Assembly (NCBI RefSeq): GCF_014137995.1
Contig: NZ_JACGWV010000002.1
Location: 1,513,973-1,577,972, forward strand
DNA: 64,000 nucleotides
Direction: 5' to 3'
DNA from: Promicromonospora sukumoe
GTDB taxonomy: Bacteria > Actinomycetota > Actinomycetes > Actinomycetales > Cellulomonadaceae
In this document: positions 57,378-64,000 of the stretch, one piece after another
Layout of the letters: the number at the start of each line of letters is the position of its first letter
How positions within the stretch are numbered: the stretch's first letter is position 1
Notes under the pieces: generated by a model
Database searches by the model: none
Told to the model about the DNA's origin: nothing
What the model saw: the letters and a program-made list of their open reading frames with translations, nothing else
Program-made: the position numbers and the translations under genes

Positions 57378-57602
57378 ATGACCGCGATGACCCTTGACCA
57401 CCGTCTGCCCAGCCTCACCCGCCGTGAGCGGGTGATCCTGGCGAACCTCACCGAGGACGCCACCCTCGAGCAGATCGCTCGACGTCTCTATGTCACCCGT
57501 AACACGGTGAAGACGCAGGTACGCAGTGTGTACCGCAAGCTCGGCGTGTCCTCGCGCGCGGAGGCGATCGCCAAGGCGAACGAGTTCGAGATCGTCGCCT
57601 GA
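57378..57602 (+). CDS. minimal LuxR-type HTH protein
   Basis: A 74-residue protein that consists almost only of a LuxR C-terminal helix-turn-helix: LTRRERVILANLTEDATLEQ, then VTRNTVKTQVRSVYRKLG. There is no receiver or sensor domain. GGAGG lies nine bases before the ATG. An inverted repeat GTTCT-TGC-AGAAC at 57273-57285 lies in its 130-bp leader, after the gcv terminator. It is probably a stand-alone DNA-binding regulator; targets are unknown. Confidence 0.85.
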   Translation: MTAMTLDHRLPSLTRRERVILANLTEDATLEQIARRLYVTRNTVKTQVRSVYRKLGVSSRAEAIAKANEFEIVA

Positions 57603-57711
57603 CACGCAGCAGTAAACCCGACGACGGCGCCTTCCCCAGTGGCGCCGTCGTCGTGCTGTGTCCGGCCGTCGTGCCACGACCGCCGGGGCGCCGGGTGGGA
57701 GACTGCTCGGC

Positions 57712-58134
57712 ATGCAGCAGACCCTGATCCACGTGGTCGCCGCCGTGCTCGTCGACGACCTGGACCATCCCACCCGGCTGCTCGCCGCGCGCCGCTCGGC
57801 GCCGGAGGAGCTCGCCGGTCGCTGGGAGTTCCCGGGCGGCAAGGTGGAGCCCGGTGAGGAGCCCCTCGACGCGCTGCGGCGCGAGCTCCACGAGGAGCTG
57901 GGCGTCCGTGTCGTCGTCGGCGACGAGCTGACCGGGCCGGACGACGGCGCGTGGCCGATCACGGCCCGGCACCGCATGCGCGTGTGGTTCGCGCTGCCCG
58001 AGGGCACGCCCGAACCGCTGGAGGACCACGACGAGCTGCGCTGGCTGACGGCCGGCGAGCTGGACGACGTCCCCTGGCTGGACGGCGACGTGCAGGTCGT
58101 GACGGGCGCCGCCCGTCACCTCGCCCGGGGCTGA
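57712..58134 (+). CDS. Nudix hydrolase (MutT-like)
   Basis: Nudix family pyrophosphohydrolase (140 aa). The Nudix box GKVEPGEEPLDALRRELHEE-LGV has all consensus residues. Preceding EFPGG and length are those of MutT/8-oxo-dGTP diphosphatases, which cleanse oxidised nucleotides. The ATG follows GGGAG by about 13 bases; the longer in-frame extension is unsupported. Confidence 0.9.
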   Translation: MQQTLIHVVAAVLVDDLDHPTRLLAARRSAPEELAGRWEFPGGKVEPGEEPLDALRRELHEELGVRVVVGDELTGPDDGAWPITARHRMRVWFALPEGTPEPLEDHDELRWLTAGELDDVPWLDGDVQVVTGAARHLARG

Positions 58135-58155
58135 CGCTGTGCGTCGAGCCCGGGG

Positions 58156-58977
58156 CTAGCGCGCGCCCGCGCCCACGTTGCGGCGGCCGCGAGCAGCGGC
58201 GACACGGTGCCCGAGCGGCACGAACGCGCCGTCCATCAGCACCGGCACCACGTCGGTGGCGTCCACGTCCGTGGCGATCATGACGTCGTCCGCGAAGCCG
58301 GAGTCGAGCAGCTCACGCCCGCTCGCGGTGCCGCCGACGGAGTCGACGATGTCCTTGGTGCCCTTCCACAGGGTGACCGTGGCCTCGGTCTCCGGGGAGA
58401 TGCTCACGGTGGGCAGCATCGCGGTGAGCCGCGCCGCGATCGAGCCGACGGCCAGGTAGTCCTCGAGAGCGGGGCGCAGCGTGTCGTCGGGCCACCGCTC
58501 GCCCACGGGCACGAGCACGACGTCGTGCCGCTCGGACGCGTCCAGGTGGGCCGCCGCGAGGCCGGCCACCGCCTTGGCGTTGCGCAGGCTGCCCGCGACG
58601 ATCAGGGCGCCGCGGTTCGCGATGGTGTGGCAGATCTGCGCGGCGCTGGGCGACGGGATGACGAGGCGCTCGGCGTCGAGGTCCTGGAGCGAGGCCGGCG
58701 AGATGCTGATGCCGTCCTCCCAGCGCGGACCGGCGAGGGCCGCGCGCATGGTGCGGGCGAGCCGGGCCGCCCCCGCGGGATCGTGGTACGGGAACGGGTA
58801 CACGCCGGCCCCCTGCTCGCAGGCCACGGTGACCGTGGTCGAGAAGGAGAGCACGTCCACGACGATCACCAGCGACGAGCGCGCGTCGGTGCTGGTGAGG
58901 GCGAGAGCGCCGGAGATACCCCAGTCCGTGCGCACACGGGCGGGACGCTGGTCGAAGGCCGGGGACGTGTTTGCCAC
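58156..58977 (-). CDS. 2-phosphosulfolactate phosphatase (ComB) family protein
   Basis: Protein of the ComB family (273 aa), named for the coenzyme M pathway phosphatase. It shows the conserved VIVVDVLSFSTTV near the N-terminus, SPSAAQICHTI, GSLRNAKAVA, and PVGERWPD in the middle. Coenzyme M is not expected in this organism, so the real substrate is probably another phosphoester. The GTG start is six bases after TACGAT (58984-58989, minus strand), which indicates a leaderless transcript. Confidence 0.87.
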   Translation of the reverse strand: MANTSPAFDQRPARVRTDWGISGALALTSTDARSSLVIVVDVLSFSTTVTVACEQGAGVYPFPYHDPAGAARLARTMRAALAGPRWEDGISISPASLQDLDAERLVIPSPSAAQICHTIANRGALIVAGSLRNAKAVAGLAAAHLDASERHDVVLVPVGERWPDDTLRPALEDYLAVGSIAARLTAMLPTVSISPETEATVTLWKGTKDIVDSVGGTASGRELLDSGFADDVMIATDVDATDVVPVLMDGAFVPLGHRVAAARGRRNVGAGAR

Positions 58978-58983
58978 GAACGC

Positions 58984-58989
58984 ATCGTA
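58984..58989 (-). promoter_or_regulatory. -10 element for a leaderless ComB-like transcript
   Basis: On the minus strand TACGAT is followed by six bases and then the GTG start; no ribosome-binding site is seen. Confidence 0.5.
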
Positions 58990-59132
58990 GTGTCACACGA
59001 ACTCGCCCATGTTTCGCGTTCAGTGAACAACGTAGCGATTCGGGTGATATTCACACAGAGGTCGTGGGGCCATAACCTCGCCGCGCAAGCCTGCCGCAGA
59101 ACGCTCTCCCCGACTCCTCAGAAGGAACGAGC

Positions 59133-62100
59133 ATGCGACGAGCACTCTCCGGCGCGCGGCCGGAAAAGCCACGAGGAATATCTGCCAAAGCGCTGACCTG
59201 CGGACTTGTCGCCGCGTTCCTCGTCGCACCCGCGAGCGGCGCCGTCGCGGCACCGCTTCCGGCACCCGAGGACGTCCCGCGCAGCGCCGCCGCACTGGCC
59301 GCCCCGACGCCGTTCCCGAGCGCGCCGCTGCGCTCCGGGACGCCCGTCGAGACGTCGGCAGAAGTCACCCCGCTCAGGCTGGACGACGACGGCGACGCCG
59401 TCGTCACCCGCCGCGAGGAGCGGCTGATCGCGCCGGGCCTGGAGCTCACCCGGTTCGCGCGGCTGGGCGCGGACGGCTGGCTCAGCGGCGAGGTGCTCGT
59501 GGCGGACCTGGGCGCGCCCGGGGCCGGCGGGCAGGTCCCGAAGGGCACCGTGCGGGTCGGCTACGTGGGCGCCGAGCACGTCGCCGGCACGGCCACGGTC
59601 TCCGAGATGGCCTCCGGGCGCGGCGCGATCGCCGCGATCAACGGCGACTACTTCGACATCAACAACTCGGGCGCCGCGCTCGGCGCGAGCGTCGACGACG
59701 GCACGCTGCTCAAGTCCGCCTCCCCGGGCCGGGAGCGCTCGGCCGCGTTCGGGTCGGCCCCTTCGACAGGCTCAGGGCAGCGCGGCGTCGGACGGCTCGC
59801 GCAGATCTTCCTGGAGGGCTCGGTGAGCTGGGCCGGCGCCTCGGGCGACGAGGCGGACGCTTCGGACGACGCGGCCGGCCGCATCGAGGTCCCGGTCAGC
59901 GGCCTGAACGTCACCGCCCTGCCCGCGGGCGGCGTCGCCGTGTTCGACGCCGCCTGGGGCGGCTTCACCCGCGCGCGTCCCCTGGCGGCCGGCGAGCAGG
60001 GGGTCGAGGTGACGGTCTCCGCGGACGGCACCGTGACCGCCGTCGGGCAGCCTGCCGCCGGGCAGCTCCCGGACGGGACGCGCGCCCTCGTGGCGCGGCC
60101 CGGCGCCGCGGCCGACGCGCTGGCCGCCCTGCGGCCCGGCGACCGGGTCGACCTGGCCTACGGCCTGCGCGCCGACGCGGACGACGTGGCCGTCGCCATC
60201 GGCGGCGGGCCGGAGGACCCGCTGCTGGAGGACGGCGAGGTCACGTCCGCGACCGGCGACCACGTGGAGCTGCGGCACCCGCGGACCGCCGTCGGCTTCG
60301 ACGGGTCCGGCACCCGCGCGTACTTCGTGGTGGTCGACGGCCGCCAGACCCACAGCATCGGCATGAATCTCTACGAGCTGGGCGAGCTCATGGCCCAGCT
60401 CGGTGCCGACGACGCGATCAACCTCGACGGCGGCGGCTCCTCCGAGATGGTCGCCCGGTTGCCGGGCGACAGCGCCACCACCATCCTGAACAGCCCGTCC
60501 GACGGGTTCGAGCGGTCCGACGCGAACGGCCTCGGCCTGTACGTCCCGGCCGGCTCGGGCCGCGTCGCGGCCTACGACGTGCGCACCACCGTCCCCGCCG
60601 CCGACGCCGACCGCGTGTTCCCCGGGCTGCACCGCACCCTGACCGGCAAGGGGTACGACGACGCCATGGGCCCCGTCGCGAGCGAACCCTCCTCGTGGCG
60701 CGCTCGCGACGGGCGGGTCGCCTCGGTGCGCGACGGCGTGGTCACCGGCCGCAAGACGGGCACCACCATGGTGACCGCGGCATCCCTGAGCCGCTGGGGC
60801 CTCGCCACCGGCACCACCGAGGTGGAGGTCCTGGGCGACCTGGTCCGGACCGGCGTGGACACGCCGGTCGTCGGGCTGGAGGACGCCGACGCGACCGCGC
60901 CGCTGGTCCTGACCGGCTACGACGCCCAGGGCTTCGCCGCGCCGATCGAGGCGCAGGACGTCACGGTGACGGCCGTCGAGCCGGGCGAGCCCCGGATCGC
61001 CGGGGTGCGTGCGACCCGCGAACCGGTCGCCGAGCTGGTCCCCCGGGCCGACGGGTCCTTCGAGGTCCGGGCGCTCGCGGCGGTGGGCGGCACCACGTTC
61101 GAGCTGTCCGCGCCCGGCCCTCGCGGGACGGACCTGACCACCGAGGTGGCCGTGACGGTCAGCCTGGAGGAGGACGTCGTGGCCGACTTCGCCGACGCCG
61201 CCTCCTGGACCTCGGCCAACGACCGCGCCCCGGGCGGCACGCTCGCCCCGGCTACCGGGCACGACGGCGCGGCCGGGCTGCGCATGACCTACGACTTCAC
61301 GCGGTCCACGGCGACACGCGGCCAGTACGCGGTGCTGCCCGAGGCCGCCGCGGGCGGGCGCGAGCTGCCCGGCGCGCCGCGCGCGGTGACGATGTGGGTG
61401 GACGGCGACGGTCACGGCGCCTGGCTGCGCCTCCAGGTGCGGCAGGGCGACGGCGTCGTCACGCAGCTCGACGGCCCCGAGGTCACCTGGACCGGATGGC
61501 GCCAGGTCACCTTCCCGGTGCCCGACGGCGTCGCGTTCCCCCTCAGGCTGCAGCGCGTGCGGGCGCTGGAGACGGCGGCGGGCGAGCAGTACACCGGCGC
61601 GCTGACGCTGTCGGCGGTCGCGGCGCAGGTGCCGCCCGCGGTGGACGCCCCCGAGGCGCCCCGGGTCGAGGACCCGGTCGTGGGCGCCGACGGCGCCACC
61701 GACGACGCGCCCTTGCGCGTCGCCGTCCTGTCCGACGCCCAGTTCGTGGCGCGCGACCCGGAGTCGGGTGCCGTGGCCGGTGCCCGGTCCGCGCTGCGCG
61801 AGATCGTGGACGACGATCCCGACCTGCTGGTCATCAACGGCGACCTGGTGGACGAGGCCGCCCCCGAGGACTTCGATCTCGCCCGGCGCGTCCTCACGGA
61901 GGAGCTCGCCGACGCCGACTTCCCCTGGTACTACCTGCCGGGCAACCACGAGGTGATGGGCGGCTCGATCGAGAACTTCGAGGAGGAGTTCGGCGAGCGG
62001 ACCCGGGTGCTGGACATCCCGACGCCGGGCCCGCGGGGTTCCGGCCACCGGACGGGCACCACCCGGCTCGTCATGCTCGACTCGTCGGCCGGCCGGCTGG

Positions 62101-62855
62101 GCGCCGACTTCGCGCAGGTCCAGATGCTGCGCGAGGCCCTCGACGACGCCGCGACCGACCGCGCCGTCACCGGCGTGCTGGTGTTCGCGCACCACCCGCT
62201 CGACGACCCGCTGCCGACCAAGGCCAGCCAGCTCACCGACCGGCTGGAGGCCGACACGCTGCGCGGCTGGTTCGAGGACTTCGAGGAGACCTCCGGCAAG
62301 TCGGTCGCGTCGGTGGGCTCCCACGTGGGCGTGTTCCACGCGAGCACGCAGGACGGCGTCCCGTACCTGGTCAACGGCAACTCCGGGAAGAGCCCGGCGA
62401 GCACCCCGGCCGACGGCGGCTTCACGGGCTGGTCGATGGTCGGGGTGCGCCCGGCATCTGGCAAGGCCCCGGGAAACGTCCGGGGCAGCTTCCCGGGCGG
62501 CGGGTCCCGTGACCCGTGGCTCACCTGGGAGGTCAACGCCCGGGCCGAGCGCGTCACGGTCTCCGGCCCGACGGCGCTCGCGGTGGGCGCGTCCGCGCCT
62601 GCGTCCGCCGTCGTCGTGCAGGACGGGGACCGCGAGGTGCCGGTGGCGTGGCCCGTCTCGTCGGACTGGGGCGGCACGGGGGTGTGCGTCACGGACGAGC
62701 GGGGCCGGGACGCCCTGCGGGACTGCTCGCACGGCGCGGTGCTCGCGCTCGACCCCGCCACGCACGAGCTCACGGCCCTGCGGCCGGGCCGGGCCACGGT
62801 GACCGTCACGGTCAACGGCGCGCGCGGCGAGCTCATGGTCGCCGTGAGCCGGTAG
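59133..62855 (+). CDS. secreted phosphodiester glycosidase/metallophosphoesterase fusion
   Basis: Large secreted enzyme (1240 aa) with a signal peptide of about 40 residues. The phosphodiester glycosidase domain (NAGPA-like, about 170-475) shows IAAINGDYFD, RTAVGFDG, FVVVDGR and INLDGGGSSEM. A middle beta-rich region of about 380 residues follows, with a possible carbohydrate-binding jelly roll near 690-830. The calcineurin-like metallophosphoesterase (about 862-1106) shows INGDLVDE, LPGNHEVMG and FAHHP. Its first metal motif reads SDAQ rather than DxH. The substrate is probably a cell-wall or teichoic-type phosphodiester. AGAAGGA precedes the ATG. A dispersed repeat encodes PSTGSGQ near residue 210. 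Confidence 0.88.
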   Translation: MRRALSGARPEKPRGISAKALTCGLVAAFLVAPASGAVAAPLPAPEDVPRSAAALAAPTPFPSAPLRSGTPVETSAEVTPLRLDDDGDAVVTRREERLIAPGLELTRFARLGADGWLSGEVLVADLGAPGAGGQVPKGTVRVGYVGAEHVAGTATVSEMASGRGAIAAINGDYFDINNSGAALGASVDDGTLLKSASPGRERSAAFGSAPSTGSGQRGVGRLAQIFLEGSVSWAGASGDEADASDDAAGRIEVPVSGLNVTALPAGGVAVFDAAWGGFTRARPLAAGEQGVEVTVSADGTVTAVGQPAAGQLPDGTRALVARPGAAADALAALRPGDRVDLAYGLRADADDVAVAIGGGPEDPLLEDGEVTSATGDHVELRHPRTAVGFDGSGTRAYFVVVDGRQTHSIGMNLYELGELMAQLGADDAINLDGGGSSEMVARLPGDSATTILNSPSDGFERSDANGLGLYVPAGSGRVAAYDVRTTVPAADADRVFPGLHRTLTGKGYDDAMGPVASEPSSWRARDGRVASVRDGVVTGRKTGTTMVTAASLSRWGLATGTTEVEVLGDLVRTGVDTPVVGLEDADATAPLVLTGYDAQGFAAPIEAQDVTVTAVEPGEPRIAGVRATREPVAELVPRADGSFEVRALAAVGGTTFELSAPGPRGTDLTTEVAVTVSLEEDVVADFADAASWTSANDRAPGGTLAPATGHDGAAGLRMTYDFTRSTATRGQYAVLPEAAAGGRELPGAPRAVTMWVDGDGHGAWLRLQVRQGDGVVTQLDGPEVTWTGWRQVTFPVPDGVAFPLRLQRVRALETAAGEQYTGALTLSAVAAQVPPAVDAPEAPRVEDPVVGADGATDDAPLRVAVLSDAQFVARDPESGAVAGARSALREIVDDDPDLLVINGDLVDEAAPEDFDLARRVLTEELADADFPWYYLPGNHEVMGGSIENFEEEFGERTRVLDIPTPGPRGSGHRTGTTRLVMLDSSAGRLGADFAQVQMLREALDDAATDRAVTGVLVFAHHPLDDPLPTKASQLTDRLEADTLRGWFEDFEETSGKSVASVGSHVGVFHASTQDGVPYLVNGNSGKSPASTPADGGFTGWSMVGVRPASGKAPGNVRGSFPGGGSRDPWLTWEVNARAERVTVSGPTALAVGASAPASAVVVQDGDREVPVAWPVSSDWGGTGVCVTDERGRDALRDCSHGAVLALDPATHELTALRPGRATVTVTVNGARGELMVAVSR
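59758..59779 (+). repeat. dispersed repeat copy inside a CDS
   Basis: The sequence CCCTTCGACAGGCTCAGGGC contains the 15-base core (59760-59774) also present, inverted, in the glycine riboswitch. It adds the Ser/Thr/Gly/Gln stretch PSTGSGQ to the phosphodiester glycosidase domain without breaking the frame. Confidence 0.8.
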
Positions 62856-62858
62856 ATT
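62853..62858 (+). promoter_or_regulatory. -10 element overlapping an upstream stop codon
   Basis: TAGATT contains the TAG stop of the glycosidase gene and lies six bases before the next ATG, as for a leaderless transcript. Confidence 0.45.
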
Positions 62859-62864
62859 TACCTC

Positions 62865-63083
62865 ATGAGCAACTTCGAGGTGGCCCGCAGGCAGAAGCAG
62901 GAGCCCACGGCGGCGCTGGTGGTTCGCTTCATCGTGTGCTTCGCCCTGTTCCTGGGCGGGTTCGCGCTGATGGCCGTCGGCTCGCTCGGTGAGGCGGCGT
63001 CGTCGCCCTACCTGTTCGTGGGCGGCATCCTCGCCGTCTGCCTGTCGTTCGGCCTGCCGATGATCGGCGCCACCGAACGATAG
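62865..63083 (+). CDS. small two-helix membrane protein
   Basis: A 72-residue protein with a short polar N-terminus (SNFEVARRQKQEP) and two hydrophobic helices (VRFIVCFALFLGGFALMAVG and YLFVGGILAVCLSFGLPMI). No family is recognised. The mRNA is probably leaderless. A strong terminator follows. Confidence 0.75.
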   Translation: MSNFEVARRQKQEPTAALVVRFIVCFALFLGGFALMAVGSLGEAASSPYLFVGGILAVCLSFGLPMIGATER

Positions 63084-63091
63084 AAGCACGC

Positions 63092-63135
63092 GCAGCGCCC
63101 GTCCGGTCCCGACCGGACGGGCGCTGCCGCATTTC
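63092..63135 (+). terminator. strong intrinsic terminator
   Basis: GCAGCGCCCGTCCGGTC (63092-63108) and its complement (63111-63127) form a perfect 17-bp stem, followed by a T-rich stretch at 63132-63137. Confidence 0.85.
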
Positions 63136-63240
63136 TTCACCCACATCGTTCCTGACGCCCTGTCCGTGTTGGACAGCAGAAGCCTGACGGCGAGCGACCA
63201 GCTCGCCGGGACAGGCGCCGTCGAGCAGACAGGAACAGCC

Positions 63241-64000
63241 ATGTCTCAGCACCGCACGTCCCGTACCGCCCTCCTCCGTCGGGGCCTGGTGGCGCTCGCC
63301 ACCGCCACGACGCTCCTCGCCGGCGGCCTCGTCGTCGCCCCGTCCGCACAGGCCGTGCCCGTCGTCGACCTCGACTCGCGCGGCGGAACCGTCGTCAAGA
63401 CCCGCATGGACGCGTGGGGGTCCGTGATCGAGGGCGACGTCACGACCGACAAGCTCTCGGCCGCCAAGGTCCGGTACGAGATCGACCTGGACTGGTCCGG
63501 CGGCAAGCTGAGCGTGAGCGACTTCGACGGCGTGGTGACGCTCCAGCGGGTCGGCGCCAAGCAGGTGCGCCAGTTTCCGGTGACCGTCGACAGGGACGGG
63601 AAGCGGAGCGGCACGATCAAGCTGCCCGGCACCCTGACGCCCGGTTCCTACCGGGTCGGCATCGAGTTCACCGCGCGGGTGAAGCGTCCCGACGGCCGGT
63701 CGATGTGGCACAGGGTCGACGTGAACAACGCGGAGACGGTGTCCGTGCGACGCGAGACGGTGCTGGACGCGTCGATCACCACCCCCCGGGCCACCGACGG
63801 CCGGTCCTCACGGATCACCGGCCGGGTCCGGGCCCTCAGCGTCAGCGCCGACGGCGACGTCTACTGGTCCACGCTGCGGAGCGGCACCGTGCAGCTCTCC
63901 TACTACCCCGGCGGTCTCTTCCGGAACGAGGCGGAGCCCGTCAGTGTCCGGCCGCTGACGATCGACCGGTACGGGAAGTTCACGACGGTCGTCCCCGCGC
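63241..64000 (+). CDS. secreted Ig-like protein, paralogue 5 of 5 (3' end outside the window)
   Basis: The window ends after 253 codons of this gene. It has a signal peptide of about 38 residues (ending PSAQA). Mature beta-rich segments follow, with GTIKLPGTLTPGSYRVGIEF and then the start of the family module (ITGRVRALSVSADGDVYW and VQLSYYPGG). AGGAA precedes the ATG, and a TTCACCC motif (63136-63142) lies 98 bp upstream. The missing end should hold the rest of the C-terminal module. Confidence 0.75.
   Translation, partial: MSQHRTSRTALLRRGLVALATATTLLAGGLVVAPSAQAVPVVDLDSRGGTVVKTRMDAWGSVIEGDVTTDKLSAAKVRYEIDLDWSGGKLSVSDFDGVVTLQRVGAKQVRQFPVTVDRDGKRSGTIKLPGTLTPGSYRVGIEFTARVKRPDGRSMWHRVDVNNAETVSVRRETVLDASITTPRATDGRSSRITGRVRALSVSADGDVYWSTLRSGTVQLSYYPGGLFRNEAEPVSVRPLTIDRYGKFTTVVPA

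Noticed and set aside
59772..63242. A 1156-codon minus-strand ORF opposite the glycosidase gene
   Set aside because: Length alone is not evidence at this G+C. It spans a terminator and two other genes, has no recognisable motifs, and the plus-strand frame has clear domains.

Overview
The window is a high-G+C actinobacterial chromosome segment just downstream of the replication-origin core. The order gyrB-gyrA-DUF3566-tRNA-Ile-DLW39-tRNA-Ala, then ppiA-rhomboid-crgA-DUF881-sortase E-trpG, then pknB-pknA-pbpA-rodA-pstP-fhaB-fhaA-tRNA-Leu, is the standard layout next to oriC in Actinobacteria. Details such as the DLW-39 peptide and the class E sortase next to DUF881 fit the order Micrococcales, perhaps the Promicromonosporaceae or Cellulomonadaceae. 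The family is an inference; no 16S gene is present. dnaA, dnaN and recF would lie to the left of base 1.

Region 1 (1-23.9 kb) is the conserved core. It holds DNA gyrase and three tRNA genes, a cyclophilin, a rhomboid protease, the septation protein CrgA and a sortase. It also holds the minus-strand division/cell-wall operon fhaA>fhaB>pstP>rodA>pbpA>pknA>pknB, most of whose genes are joined by 4-base ATGA/GTGA overlaps. Two less conserved genes sit inside it: a secreted GH64 beta-1,3-glucanase and an apolipoprotein-like single-pass membrane protein.

Region 2 (24-36.5 kb) is accessory. It contains two large secreted proteins sharing an Ig-like repeat (one with RCC1-like propeller repeats), anhydro-MurNAc kinase, a methyltransferase, two alpha/beta hydrolases, a low-molecular-weight tyrosine phosphatase, an NmrA-like protein and small membrane proteins. 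A 412-bp gene-free stretch at 32.2-32.6 kb carries an almost complete complement of the 16S rRNA 3' end followed by tiny overlapping ORFs.

Region 3 (36.5-50.5 kb, and again at 63.2 kb) is dominated by a lineage-specific family of secreted Ig-like proteins. Four full copies (37.8, 39.9, 41.7 and 48.0 kb) and one cut by the window end (63.2 kb) share a C-terminal domain, a GEGxY loop and recurrent upstream sequence motifs. Two copies end in terminators that share 11 bases. Among them are a SigE-family sigma factor with a membrane-anchored regulator-like partner, a stand-alone PEP-synthase ATP-grasp domain, an SDR enzyme and a PAS-ANTAR regulator.

Region 4 (50.5-58 kb) holds a LysR regulator with a start-site palindrome and a tandem glycine riboswitch controlling gcvP-gcvT-gcvH. 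It also holds a 74-residue LuxR-type HTH protein and a Nudix hydrolase. Two near-identical long palindromes flank the LysR-gcvP segment. A short dispersed repeat lies inside the second riboswitch aptamer and again inside a downstream CDS. Region 5 (58-64 kb) has a ComB-like phosphatase and a large secreted phosphodiester-glycosidase/metallophosphoesterase fusion. No transposase, prophage, CRISPR array or rRNA gene was seen.
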